Part shown: positions 36,804 through 45,560 of the stretch, piece by piece
Layout of the letters: every line of letters starts with the position of its first letter
Position numbering within the stretch: position 1 is the stretch's first letter
Origin: Candidatus Defluviilinea gracilis
Lineage (GTDB): Bacteria > Chloroflexota > Anaerolineae > Anaerolineales > Villigracilaceae
Direction of reading: 5' to 3'
Assembly: GCA_016716235.1 (NCBI GenBank)
Contig: JADJWS010000001.1
Span: forward strand, 1,860,001 to 1,924,000
Length of the DNA: 64,000 bases
Notes under the pieces: model-generated
Told to the model about the DNA's origin: nothing
Databases searched by the model: none
Seen by the model: the letters and a program-made list of their open reading frames with translations, nothing else
Program-made: the position numbers and the translations under genes

Positions 36804-36809
36804 TATAAT
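36804..36809 (+). promoter_or_regulatory. possible second promoter (-10 TATAAT) of the tRNA cluster
   Basis: A perfect TATAAT preceded by GG lies 56 bases before tRNA-Thr. No convincing -35 is seen at the right distance, so this may be a weak or activator-dependent promoter. Confidence 0.4.
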
Positions 36810-36864
36810 CGCCCTGCTTAATTGTCGTAGCTCCCGTGTGGTTTTGGCAGGGCGCGAAGCACGC

Positions 36865-36937
36865 GCCGACGTAGCTCAATCGGTAGAGCACCCGCCTTGT
36901 AAGCGGGCGGTTACGAGTTCAAGTCTCGTCGTCGGCT
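36865..36937 (+). tRNA. tRNA-Thr (anticodon TGT)
   Basis: The acceptor stem GCCGACG/CGTCGGC, D-arm AGCTCAATCGGTAGAGC, anticodon stem CCCGC/GCGGG with loop CTTGTAA, and T-loop GTTCAAG are all intact. CCA is not encoded. Confidence 0.95.
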
Positions 36938-36984
36938 CTGAGGTTGCCGCGAGAGGCATGACGGCGATCTTAATAATTTATTTT

Positions 36985-37067
36985 GGGCAGTTACCCAAGT
37001 GGCCAAAGGGGACTGACTGTAAATCAGTTGTCAGACGACTTCGGAGGTTCGAATCCTTCACTGCCCA
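36985..37067 (+). tRNA. tRNA-Tyr (anticodon GTA)
   Basis: The acceptor stem GGGCAGT/ACTGCCC is complete. The anticodon loop is CTGTAAA between CTGA and TCAG, and a long variable arm follows, as expected for bacterial tRNA-Tyr. The T-loop is GTTCGAA. Confidence 0.93.
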
Positions 37068-37096
37068 CTACTCGTGCGAACGGGTAAGCACGTTAA

Positions 37097-37169
37097 GCCC
37101 TCATAGCTCAGTCGGCAGAGCACACCCTTGGTAAGGGTGAGGTCACGGGTTCGAATCTCGTTGAGGGCT
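37097..37169 (+). tRNA. tRNA-Thr (anticodon GGT)
   Basis: The acceptor stem is GCCCTCA/TGAGGGC, the D-arm AGCTCAGTCGGCAGAGC, the anticodon stem ACCCT/AGGGT with loop TGGTA, and the T-loop GTTCGAA. It lies 50 bases before tuf, a common bacterial arrangement. Confidence 0.94.
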
Positions 37170-37219
37170 CAATCGTTGCTATAAAATTTCTTTATCAAAT
37201 TAAAGAAGGAGAAAGAAAA

Positions 37220-38421
<1,202 letters not shown>

Positions 38422-38432
38422 TTCTTAAGTAA

Positions 38433-38500
38433 TGTCATTCTGAGCGTAGCGAAGAATCTCCTCGTGATTGCAGAGACCCTTCGCTCCGCTCAGGGTGACA
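38433..38500. repeat. dispersed inverted repeat TGTCATTCTGAGCG type
   Basis: TGTCATTCTGAGCG and AGCGAAG on the left are mirrored by CTTCGCT and CGCTCAGGGTGACA on the right. It lies between tuf and rpmG and would fold into a long hairpin, possibly ending the tuf transcript. Confidence 0.65.
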
Positions 38501-38530
38501 CAAATCGATGTAGAAAGTTAGGTAGTTAGC

Positions 38531-38701
38531 ATGGCTTCTAAAAAGAAAGACGTTCGCCCCGTAATCACGCTTCAGTGCAGTGATTGTAAAGAGCGGAATT
38601 ACACCACCGAAAAGAATCGACGTAACGATCCGAATCGGCTCGAGTTTAGCAAGTTTTGCCCGCGTTGCAAAAAACATACCATGCACCGCGAAACGAAATA
38701 G
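38531..38701 (+). CDS. rpmG: 50S ribosomal protein L33
   Basis: The 56-residue protein reads [20 protein letters not shown], then a basic stretch with [24 protein letters not shown] and a KHTMHRETK end. The two CxxC pairs bind zinc, so this is the zinc-containing (C+) L33 form. Its position between tuf and secE-nusG-rplKA is the common bacterial order. It is too short for many gene finders. Confidence 0.95.
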   Translation: MASKKKDVRPVITLQCSDCKERNYTTEKNRRNDPNRLEFSKFCPRCKKHTMHRETK

Positions 38702-38792
38702 CGATGTAGTTGGATAGTTCGTTAGTCTCATTGTTGACATGGACAGAAAAGACTATGAGACTAGCCAACTAAGAAACTATCCGACAACACCG
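38702..38792. repeat. imperfect inverted repeat between rpmG and tRNA-Trp
   Basis: TAGTTGGATAGTT..GTTAGTCTCAT is mirrored by ATGAGACTAGCCAACTAAG..AACTATCC. A TTGACA lies in its centre. A related element occupies 40555-40640. No gene is present. Confidence 0.55.
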
Positions 38793-38793
38793 A

Positions 38794-38866
38794 AGGCCAG
38801 TAGCTCAATTGGTAGAGCACTCGTCTCCAAAACGAGCGGTTGTGGGTTCAAGTCCTGCCTGGCCTG
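38794..38866 (+). tRNA. tRNA-Trp (anticodon CCA)
   Basis: The acceptor stem is AGGCCAG/CTGGCCT, the D-arm AGCTCAATTGGTAGAGC, the anticodon stem CTCGT/ACGAG with loop CTCCAAA, and the T-loop GTTCAAG. It lies before secE, as in many bacteria. Confidence 0.95.
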
Positions 38867-38934
38867 CCTGAAAAAAAGCGACGCCGCTGTGAGAAGGGCG
38901 GCGTTTTAGCCGTAAAAAACGAAGGAGCAACACC

Positions 38935-39150
38935 TTGGCAGATAGGAAAGCGAAAGTCAGCAAACCGAACGCCTTCACCGCGTTCTTCAAAGAAACCGCC
39001 GGAGAACTTCGCAAAGTATCTTGGCCCACCTGGCCCGAAGTCAGACAGTTAACCGGGCTTGTGCTATTGGTCATGGTGGTGATGGGCATCGTCCTCGGCC
39101 TCACAGATGGCGGCGCTCGCGAGTTGTTGAATCTGATCTTTGGCGTTTAA
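38935..39150 (+). CDS. secE: preprotein translocase subunit SecE
   Basis: The 71-residue protein starts at TTG 38935 with a strong GAAGGAG eight bases upstream. FFKETAGELRKVSWPTWPEV is the SecE amphipathic signature, followed by one transmembrane helix (about residues 40-62). It clamps SecY in the translocon. The nusG gene follows 17 bases later, the standard pairing. Confidence 0.95.
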   Translation: MADRKAKVSKPNAFTAFFKETAGELRKVSWPTWPEVRQLTGLVLLVMVVMGIVLGLTDGGARELLNLIFGV

Positions 39151-39167
39151 TGAAGATTTGAGGAATC

Positions 39168-39953
39168 ATGTCGTTGTTGGATCCGCAGGAAGAATTTGAG
39201 GGTAAATCCGTTGAGTCAACCGAAGAGTTGACTACAATAGATTCTACGCTTGTCGAATCGGACTCTCAGGCGCAAATCAGCGAGCCTGAGCCTGTTGACG
39301 TTCCTGTAGATGAAACGCCCGCCCCTGTTGAAGAATCGACGGAGATAGGACAGGATGCCGAACCGGCGCCTCATTCTCCGGGGAAATCTGCCCCGGCTTC
39401 AGACGCGTCGCCTCACCTTGGGGAGGTGGAGGGACCGGCTTGGTATGTTATTCACTGCTATTCCGGTTACGAGAACAAGGTGCGCCATAACCTCGAGCAA
39501 CGCATCGAAACGATGGGCATGAAAGACAGGATCTTCGATGTGATCATCCCGACCCAGGAAGAAGTCGAAGTCAAAGAAGGCAAACGCCGTACCGTGGAGC
39601 GACACATCTTCCCCGGGTATGTGCTTGTGAACATGGCGTTGAGCGAAGAGTCATGGTATGTGGTTCGGAACACGCCCGGGGTGACCGGGTTCGTCGGCAT
39701 GGGCAACACGCCCACCGCTCTGCGCCCGGAAGAGGTCTCGCAGATCGTCAAGCGCATGGAAGCCGAAGCGCCGATGGTCAAGGTCTCGTTCAAGGTTGGC
39801 GAGCGCGTGCGCATTGTGGATGGTCCGTTCAACGATTTCCGCGGCAACGTGTCGGAGATCGACCTCGAACGCACAAAAGTCCGCGTATTGGTCAACTTCT
39901 TTGGGCGCGAAACGCCGGTGGAGTTAGACTTTTTACAGGTAGAAAAAGCGTAA
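39168..39953 (+). CDS. nusG: transcription elongation factor NusG with a long acidic N-terminal extension
   Basis: The 261-residue protein has an NGN domain starting at WYVIHCYSGYENKVRHNLEQRI (residue 92), with the HIFPGYVLVNM and RNTPGVTGFVG motifs. A KOW domain follows (FKVGERVRIVDGPFNDFRGNVSEI). It binds RNA polymerase and links it to Rho or ribosomes. The first 90 residues are an acidic, Ser/Pro/Glu-rich, probably disordered tail absent from most NusG proteins. Otherwise context and sequence are standard. Confidence 0.95.
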   Translation: MSLLDPQEEFEGKSVESTEELTTIDSTLVESDSQAQISEPEPVDVPVDETPAPVEESTEIGQDAEPAPHSPGKSAPASDASPHLGEVEGPAWYVIHCYSGYENKVRHNLEQRIETMGMKDRIFDVIIPTQEEVEVKEGKRRTVERHIFPGYVLVNMALSEESWYVVRNTPGVTGFVGMGNTPTALRPEEVSQIVKRMEAEAPMVKVSFKVGERVRIVDGPFNDFRGNVSEIDLERTKVRVLVNFFGRETPVELDFLQVEKA

Positions 39954-40116
39954 TTACTTCGTATTGCGAATGTAGAAAAACTCGAAGGTTGAAAAAAGTA
40001 TACAGGCAGGAACAGGTTGAAGGTCGGAACGAAGCGTGAATCCGAATCGTCAGCCTGATGCAGTGGGAGGGCGTCCCGCACAAGAAATCGCCCGCTAAAA
40101 CCACATAGGAGTAGAA

Positions 40117-40542
40117 ATGGCAAAGAAGTTCAAAGCAATCGTTCGTCTCCAGCTTGAGGCTGGGAAAGCCAACCCCGCGCCCCCGGTGGGTCCGGCGTTG
40201 GCGGGCCATGGTATCAACATCATGGCGTTTTGCAAGGAGTACAACGCGCGCACGTCGAACAGGCCCGGCGAGGTTCTGCCCGCCGAGATTACGGTATTTA
40301 CCGACGGCTCGTTCACGTTTGTGTTGAAGACCTCGCCCGCGGCTGTGCTGTTGCGCAAAGCCGCAAACGTGGCGAAGGGCTCAGGCGTGCCGAACAAAGA
40401 CAAGGTCGGCAAAGTGACGCGCAAGCAAATTCGTGAGATCGCGGAAACAAAGTTGAAAGACTTGAACGCGATCGATCTCGAAGGCGCGATGAAACAGATC
40501 GAAGGCACCGCCCGCTCGATGGGCATTACGGTGACCGATTAA
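40117..40542 (+). CDS. rplK: 50S ribosomal protein L11
   Basis: The 141-residue protein starts [42 protein letters not shown], the L11 N-terminal domain that contacts factor-binding rRNA. The C-terminal rRNA-binding domain ends [13 protein letters not shown] Shine-Dalgarno TAGGAG lies seven bases upstream. The 163-base gap after nusG shows no gene; it holds a GC-rich stretch (GTGGGAGGGCGTCCCGCAC) that could form a hairpin. Confidence 0.97.
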   Translation: MAKKFKAIVRLQLEAGKANPAPPVGPALAGHGINIMAFCKEYNARTSNRPGEVLPAEITVFTDGSFTFVLKTSPAAVLLRKAANVAKGSGVPNKDKVGKVTRKQIREIAETKLKDLNAIDLEGAMKQIEGTARSMGITVTD

Positions 40543-40554
40543 TTTTGTGGGAGA

Positions 40555-40640
40555 GTCTAGTCTCTTAGTCGCTTGGTCGCATAGTCTCTTGGTCTCGTGC
40601 ATACGACGATCTGACTACCAGACGATTGGACTATTAGACA
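40555..40640. repeat. degenerate repeat between rplK and rplA
   Basis: Direct and inverted copies of TAGTCTCTTAG/TTGGTC-like strings (TCTAGTCTCTTAGTCGC, ATAGTCTCTTGG, then CCAGACGATTGGACTATTAGAC) form an imperfect stem. It resembles the element at 38702-38792. Confidence 0.5.
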
Positions 40641-40671
40641 ACACAGACTCGCTTGCACCACGGAGGAAACT

Positions 40672-41394
40672 ATGGCTACAAAACACGGTAAGAAATACAA
40701 AGCCGCATTGGCTAAGGTGGATTTAGACAAGGAATATTCCGTTCGCGACGCGGTTGCGCTTGCGAAGGAAACTACCACGACGAAATTCGATTCGACGGTT
40801 GAAGTGCACATCCGCACCGGGCTCGATCCGCGTCAATCGGACCAGCAGGTGCGCGATGTGGTCGTCCTGCCGCATGGGTTGGGCAAGACCGTCCGCGTAT
40901 TGGTCTTTGCGCAAGGTGAAGGCGCCGCGAATGCCCGTTCTTCGGGCGCGGATTTGGTTGCCGACGATGACGAAACCTTGAAGAAGATCGAAGGCGGCAT
41001 GCTGGATTTCGATGTTGCGATTGCCACGCCGGATGCGATGGGCAAGGTCGGTCGTCTCGGACGCGTGCTTGGTCCGCGCGGGCTGATGCCGAACCCCAAG
41101 GCTGGAACCGTCGTCCATGCCGATGATCTGCCGCGCGCCATCAAAGAAGCGAAGGCGGGGCGTGTTGAGTTCCGTCTTGATAAAACATCCAATATCCACG
41201 TTTCGGTTGGCAAAGCATCGTTCTCCGCCGATCAGCTGTATGAAAACTTCGGCGCGTTGATGAACGCCGTGCACAAGGCGCGTCCGTCTGGGGCGAAGGG
41301 CGACTACATCAAACGCATCACCCTGACCACCACGATGGGACCTGGCATCAAGGTGAACGCCAGCGACACGCATAAGATCGAGGTATCCGAGTAG
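40672..41394 (+). CDS. rplA: 50S ribosomal protein L1
   Basis: The 240-residue protein carries [30 protein letters not shown] near residue 43 and the signature [19 protein letters not shown] near 125, both diagnostic of L1. It builds the L1 stalk and often represses its own operon by binding mRNA. A Shine-Dalgarno GGAGG lies seven bases before ATG. Confidence 0.97.
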   Translation: MATKHGKKYKAALAKVDLDKEYSVRDAVALAKETTTTKFDSTVEVHIRTGLDPRQSDQQVRDVVVLPHGLGKTVRVLVFAQGEGAANARSSGADLVADDDETLKKIEGGMLDFDVAIATPDAMGKVGRLGRVLGPRGLMPNPKAGTVVHADDLPRAIKEAKAGRVEFRLDKTSNIHVSVGKASFSADQLYENFGALMNAVHKARPSGAKGDYIKRITLTTTMGPGIKVNASDTHKIEVSE

Positions 41395-41414
41395 ACTATA
41401 CTCGTTAATCCTAT

Positions 41415-41520
41415 AAGCCACTTCGCCAAAGACGGCGGGTGTGGCGTTCGGTTTCGACGCGAGCGGGAAAGTTCCGCTTTGCTCATCTATCGAGCGCCGC
41501 TTAATGTCCTGCCCAGGTGA
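41415..41520 (+). ncRNA. ribosomal protein L10 leader RNA
   Basis: The conserved elements of this leader are visible: GCCAAAGACGGCGGGTG (about 41425-41441), a central stem (CGCGAGCGGGAAAGTTCCGC) and the closing TTAATGTCCTGCCCAGGTGA (41501-41520). In other bacteria the L10-L12 complex binds it to shut down rplJL. It lies in the 218-base gap between rplA and rplJ. Confidence 0.85.
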
Positions 41521-41561
41521 AGACGACAAGCATATCATCCCTCCTGTTGGGGTTTGCTGAA

Positions 41562-41593
41562 GTCTTTGCCGCGCGCGTGGCAAAGACTTTTTT
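41562..41593 (+). terminator. attenuator terminator between L10 leader and rplJ
   Basis: GTCTTTGCC (41562-41570) pairs with GGCAAAGAC (41579-41587), followed by six T's. It ends just before the rplJ ribosome-binding site. L10 leader binding would thus be able to control read-through into rplJL by attenuation. A CCTCC string at 41550-41554 can also pair with the rplJ GGAGG. Confidence 0.82.
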
Positions 41594-41612
41594 GAAAGGA
41601 GGTGAATGTCCT

Positions 41613-42143
41613 TTGGCAGTATCAAAAGAACGTAAAGGGGAAGTGCTGGCAACCTACGATGAGTGGTTGAAGAAGAGCCAGGCGGTGATCCTTGTGGAAT
41701 ATACCGGCGCCAAGATGAAAGATCTGGACGGTATTCGCGCCAAGGTGCGTGAAGCCGGCGGTGAATTCCACGTGGTGAAGAATACTCTCGCCCGTCGCGC
41801 TTTTGCCGCAAGCGGAATGGAACTCCCGGCCGATTATCTTATTAAAAGCACGGCAATTTCCTTTGCTTTTACCGACCCGGCTTCCACCGCGAAAGCCCTG
41901 ACCGACGCGATGAAAGGCAAGGATTTTATCAAGGTCAAAGGCGGATTCATGAGCGGTAAATCGCTCAATGCCGCGCAGGTGAAAGCCCTGTCGGATATGC
42001 CGCCGTTGCCTGTTGTCCGCGCCCAATTGCTGGGTGTGTTGCAGGCGCCCGCTGGCAAACTGGTCCGCACGATCGCTGAACCCGCTCGCGGTTTGGCGGC
42101 TGTCATTAAGGCTTTCTCCGAGAAGGCATCTGCCGCGGCGTAA
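41613..42143 (+). CDS. rplJ: 50S ribosomal protein L10
   Basis: The protein of 176 residues is started at TTG 41613, with AAAGGAGGTG nine bases upstream; the frame further upstream runs through the leader and terminator. Family stretches include VSKERKGEVLATYDEWLKKSQAVILVEYTG and EFHVVKNTLARRAF, and the C-terminal helix that holds L7/L12 dimers lies at LRTIAEPARGLAAVIKAFSEK-like residues. It anchors the ribosomal stalk. Confidence 0.95.
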   Translation: MAVSKERKGEVLATYDEWLKKSQAVILVEYTGAKMKDLDGIRAKVREAGGEFHVVKNTLARRAFAASGMELPADYLIKSTAISFAFTDPASTAKALTDAMKGKDFIKVKGGFMSGKSLNAAQVKALSDMPPLPVVRAQLLGVLQAPAGKLVRTIAEPARGLAAVIKAFSEKASAAA

Positions 42144-42202
42144 TCGGCAAGTTTATTGCGCAATAAAACTAAATCTATCTCATAGTAATGGAGTATTAAG
42201 AA

Positions 42203-42586
42203 ATGTCTGAAAAGCTCGATAAACTCGTGGAAGAACTCTCCACACTGTCTGTGCTCGATGCCGCTGACCTCGTCAAGAAACTCGAGGAGAAGTGGGGCGT
42301 TTCTGCCGCCGCTCCGGTGGCTGTTGCCGCTGTGGCTGGCGGCGCCGCCGCTGCCGCTGAACCTGTCGAAGAGAAGACTGAATTCGATGTGGTCATCAAG
42401 GATGCCGGCGCGAAGAAGATCGACGTGATCAAAGTGATCCGTCAATTGACCAACCTCGGTCTCGGCGAAGCCAAGACCATGGCGGAAACCGCGGGCTCGA
42501 AAGTGCTTGCCGGCGTGGGCAAGGATGCCGCCAACGAAGCCAAGAAGAAACTGGAAGAAGCCGGCGCGAACGTTGTGCTCGAGTAA
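42203..42586 (+). CDS. rplL: 50S ribosomal protein L7/L12
   Basis: The 127-residue protein has the N-terminal dimer helices (residues 1-33), an Ala/Val-rich hinge (34-53) and the C-terminal domain [33 protein letters not shown] that contacts elongation factors. It lies 59 bases after rplJ and is followed by a terminator, so the ribosomal transcript ends here. Confidence 0.97.
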   Translation: MSEKLDKLVEELSTLSVLDAADLVKKLEEKWGVSAAAPVAVAAVAGGAAAAAEPVEEKTEFDVVIKDAGAKKIDVIKVIRQLTNLGLGEAKTMAETAGSKVLAGVGKDAANEAKKKLEEAGANVVLE

Positions 42587-42618
42587 GAAAATCCCTTCTT
42601 CATAAGAAGGACCAAGGA

Positions 42619-42651
42619 AAGACGACCCAGTACCATCGGGTCGTCTTTTCA
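42619..42651 (+). terminator. intrinsic terminator of rplJL
   Basis: AAGACGACCC (42619-42628) pairs with GGGTCGTCTT (42638-42647), then TTC and further T's. It separates the ribosomal genes from the ubiquitin-like operon. Confidence 0.85.
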
Positions 42652-42694
42652 TTTCTGCAAGCGCGTTGCCACGACACATGTCCTACGAAATTGG

Positions 42695-42723
42695 TTGATT
42701 TTCGATCTTGCGATTCCTATAAT
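42695..42723 (+). promoter_or_regulatory. strong sigma70-like promoter of the ubiquitin-like gene cluster
   Basis: TTGATT (42695-42700), exactly 17 bases, then TATAAT (42718-42723). Transcription would start near 42730, about 35 bases before the E1 start codon. The E1's own DNA-binding domain could act here. Confidence 0.75.
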
Positions 42724-42763
42724 GGCTGCAATTGGTCTGACCACAAGACCACGAGAAAAAAAT

Positions 42764-44593
42764 ATGAAAATACAAAAAATTTCACAGAAGTCACTTGTCA
42801 AAACTGCGGCGGGCAGGCTTGCCGCATCCCTGCTGGATGGCACACTGCCGCAGGGCGCGCAACTCCCTCCTGAACGCGAGTTGATGAGTCAGTTGGGAAT
42901 CAGCCGCACTACGTTGCGCGAAGCGTTGAAGATGATGGAAGAAAGTCGTTTGGTTGAGTCGCGCCCGCATGTGGGGTGGTTTGCGCGAACGATCGAGGAG
43001 TCGAACATTATGCAGGCAAAAGAACTGGCTGGAGGCGCGGATATGAAAGCGTCGAATCCTGCGGCGAGCGAGCCGTTGACGGGCCCGCGCCGAATCCCGG
43101 TCTCGCCGGAGAAGCCGATCCGTATTCCCAACCTTCAAAAAGATCGGCTTGGCACGTTTGAGTTCATCTCGTGGTGGGAGCGCGAGAAAGTGAAGAATGC
43201 GAAGGTGTTGGTGATCGGCGCTGGCGCGCTCGGTAATGAAGTGATCAAGAACCTGTCGCTGATGGGCGTGGGCAATCTCTTTATCATCGACTTCGACAAG
43301 ATCGAAGCCGCCAACCTTAGCCGTTCGGTGTTGTTCCGCGAAACAGATAACAATCGCAGTAAAGCCGAAGTGGCGGCGGCGCGCGCGAAGTCGGTGAACC
43401 CGGATGTGCGGGTGCAATATTTGAACGCCGATGTGACGACCGGTCTGGGGTTGGGGGTCATCCGCCGCATGGATGTGATCATCGGCTGTCTCGATAACCG
43501 CGAAGCGCGGCTGGCGGTCAACCGCTTCTGTTATTGGATGAACAAATCCTGGGTGGACGGCGCGATTCAAGAACTGCTTGGGCTGATGCGCGTGTTCGTC
43601 CCCGGCGAAGGCGCGTGCTACGAATGCACGCTCACTGAAGCCGCTTTGCGCGATCTGTCTTTGCGCTATTCCTGCCAATTGTTGGCGCGGCAGAATGTTT
43701 TGCTTGGCAAAGTGCCAACGACGCCGACGATCGCTTCGATCATCGGCGGCATGCAATCGCAGGAAGGATTAAAGTTGATTCACAGCATGCCAGTGGAGCC
43801 GGGCAAAGTTACGCATTTCAACGGTCTCACCAATCACATGCACACGACCGCCTACGTGCCGCGCGAAGATTGCGAAAGCCACTGGACGTATGGCGATATT
43901 ACCGAACTCCCTGCGCGCGCCGAACGCGCCACGCTTCATGACCTGCTTCGAATTGCCCGCGCCGACCTGGGACAGAATGCCTTTATTGAACTCGATCAGG
44001 AACTGGTCACCTCGCTGGAATGCCCAAAATGCCAAACGAAAGAAGATGTGCTGAAACCGCTGAGCGATATCACCTTCGAGGCGGGGCACTGCCCAACCTG
44101 CGGCACCCTGCGCGAAGCGAGCTTTACGCACATGATCACCGGCGAGGAAAATTTCCTGCATCGGACTCTGGCAAGCGTGGGCATCCCGTCTTTGCATATC
44201 ATCCGCGCGCAAAACGGGATGGAATACCGCTTCTACGAGTTGACCGGCGATCTGCCGGAGGCGCTTCACTTCCGTCACTTCGAACAGACGATCAAACTGG
44301 CTGGCGCAGATTCTTTGAAGATCGGCGGGCGCGTGCGGTTGAAGGATGAGATTCGAAGTATGGACCCGGTAAGCGGCGCGGTTCGGGACCGAATTCGGTT
44401 CAAGGATCATGCGGCGCAAGAAGTTGTTTCTATCCGACCCGTGACCTCCGAGCCGGTTCATATCCGCAAGAAGAGCCTCGTCAAACTTGCCGATGCCCAA
44501 CCCGCCAGGGCTCAGGCGAAAGGCGAAGGACATTCATCGAAGAAGATCGTTTTAGCCAAAACAGATGATGCGCCGAAGCCCGCGAAGGAATAG
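42764..44593 (+). CDS. E1-like ubiquitin-activating enzyme with N-terminal GntR-type winged helix
   Basis: From ATG 42764 the protein has 609 residues. Residues 8-75 form a GntR winged helix (LPPERELMSQLGISRTTLREALKMM). A linker leads to a ThiF/E1 adenylation domain (about 133-345): ATP loop VIGAGALGNEV at 150-160, IIDFDKIEAANLSRSVLFR with the conserved Arg187, GCLDNREARLAVN near 241, and KVPTTPTIASIIGGMQSQEGLK near 316. Cys285, Cys288 and Cys304 are candidate catalytic or zinc residues. Two CxxC pairs (420-423, 443-446) form a zinc ribbon further on. It should adenylate the C-terminal Gly of the nearby ubiquitin-like protein and pass it to the E2. A DNA-binding domain on an E1 is unusual and suggests autoregulation. 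Confidence 0.9.
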   Translation: MKIQKISQKSLVKTAAGRLAASLLDGTLPQGAQLPPERELMSQLGISRTTLREALKMMEESRLVESRPHVGWFARTIEESNIMQAKELAGGADMKASNPAASEPLTGPRRIPVSPEKPIRIPNLQKDRLGTFEFISWWEREKVKNAKVLVIGAGALGNEVIKNLSLMGVGNLFIIDFDKIEAANLSRSVLFRETDNNRSKAEVAAARAKSVNPDVRVQYLNADVTTGLGLGVIRRMDVIIGCLDNREARLAVNRFCYWMNKSWVDGAIQELLGLMRVFVPGEGACYECTLTEAALRDLSLRYSCQLLARQNVLLGKVPTTPTIASIIGGMQSQEGLKLIHSMPVEPGKVTHFNGLTNHMHTTAYVPREDCESHWTYGDITELPARAERATLHDLLRIARADLGQNAFIELDQELVTSLECPKCQTKEDVLKPLSDITFEAGHCPTCGTLREASFTHMITGEENFLHRTLASVGIPSLHIIRAQNGMEYRFYELTGDLPEALHFRHFEQTIKLAGADSLKIGGRVRLKDEIRSMDPVSGAVRDRIRFKDHAAQEVVSIRPVTSEPVHIRKKSLVKLADAQPARAQAKGEGHSSKKIVLAKTDDAPKPAKE

Positions 44594-44596
44594 CCG

Positions 44597-45544
44597 ATGG
44601 CGACCCATGCCGCGACGATGAGTTCCATTCATGCTCCTATGTATGCAAGAGAATCCGATTCGTTCATGCGCAAGCTGACGATCTTGATCTTGCTGGTCGT
44701 CAACGTTTCGCTGGGTATTGTGCTGTGGTTCCGCCTTGGTCGTAACCTGCCGTTGCTTCTCCCCACGTTTTTTGCAGATGCGTGCATTGGTCTGGTCGCC
44801 GGGTATGGCTCGCGCATCGTCTATCGCAATTGGAACTTGGCGGCGCAGTATATCACTGCCATCCTTGCAATGCTCGTTGGAATGATCTTAATCGGATCGT
44901 TGACAAAATCGGTGTTGGGCATTGGTCCCCTGAGGTTTGGGCGCGACGCCTCCACACAGATTCGCGGGCTCAGTTTTGACAGCACGTTATCAACTCAACT
45001 GCGCAACTTGGACCTCGACCCGCTGACCTTGTTTGATGTTAGCAAAATGGAGGCGAGCGATGCGGCGCACCTTGCCGTGAGTTTGTTGTTGACCCTGCTG
45101 TCTTTGCAGGCTTGGAGGCAGTCGTCGCGGCAGGTGATCGAGGTGGAGCCGCTGGGTCATGCGCAGATCGAGGTGGAGCCGCGAAACATCGGCGTGAGTA
45201 TTTCGCCGGTGGAATCGCGCGAGCCGCGCGTCCACCAGCCTGTCACCTGGTTTCGCAGTCCTGCGCCGAGCGCGCCGCCGAGGCCCCGCATCCGCACGAA
45301 GAACAGAAGCAGGACCGAGGTGCGGAAGGCGGCGAAGGCAAGTTCTCCACGAAAGAGCCGTTCGCGGCGTCGACCGAACATCCAGTTGGCGGTGGTGGAG
45401 GAGCATCGCTGTCCGTATTGTCTCGACCCTGTCATTCGAAACGATGCGCGCGGCGTGCAGGAATGCGACGTGTGTCACACACTTCATCACGCGGATTGTT
45501 GGGCGATCACCGGCTTTTGCCAGGTGCCGCATCTAAATTCTTGA
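44597..45544 (+). CDS. membrane protein with C-terminal RING-like zinc finger (E3 candidate)
   Basis: The 315-residue protein has about four transmembrane helices (near residues 26-46, 52-72, 82-104 and 157-172). A long basic, Pro/Arg-rich cytoplasmic linker follows (180-262), then a compact zinc finger: C272, C275, C290, C293, H297/H298, C301 and C308 (CPYC-x14-CDVCHTLHHADCW). The Cys/His order and the HHADCW core match treble-clef RING-like fingers of prokaryotes. Next to an E1 and an E2 it is the natural candidate for a membrane-bound E3 ligase or E2 docking protein. Its start is three bases after the E1 stop. The function is inferred from the domain and context. Confidence 0.82.
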   Translation: MATHAATMSSIHAPMYARESDSFMRKLTILILLVVNVSLGIVLWFRLGRNLPLLLPTFFADACIGLVAGYGSRIVYRNWNLAAQYITAILAMLVGMILIGSLTKSVLGIGPLRFGRDASTQIRGLSFDSTLSTQLRNLDLDPLTLFDVSKMEASDAAHLAVSLLLTLLSLQAWRQSSRQVIEVEPLGHAQIEVEPRNIGVSISPVESREPRVHQPVTWFRSPAPSAPPRPRIRTKNRSRTEVRKAAKASSPRKSRSRRRPNIQLAVVEEHRCPYCLDPVIRNDARGVQECDVCHTLHHADCWAITGFCQVPHLNS

Positions 45545-45560
45545 ATTGGAAGGTTGAATT

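Noticed and set aside
41517..41612. An upstream extension of rplJ
   Set aside because: This stretch is the end of the L10 leader and the attenuator hairpin; the ribosome-binding site GGAGG is at 41599-41603, so TTG 41613 is the start.
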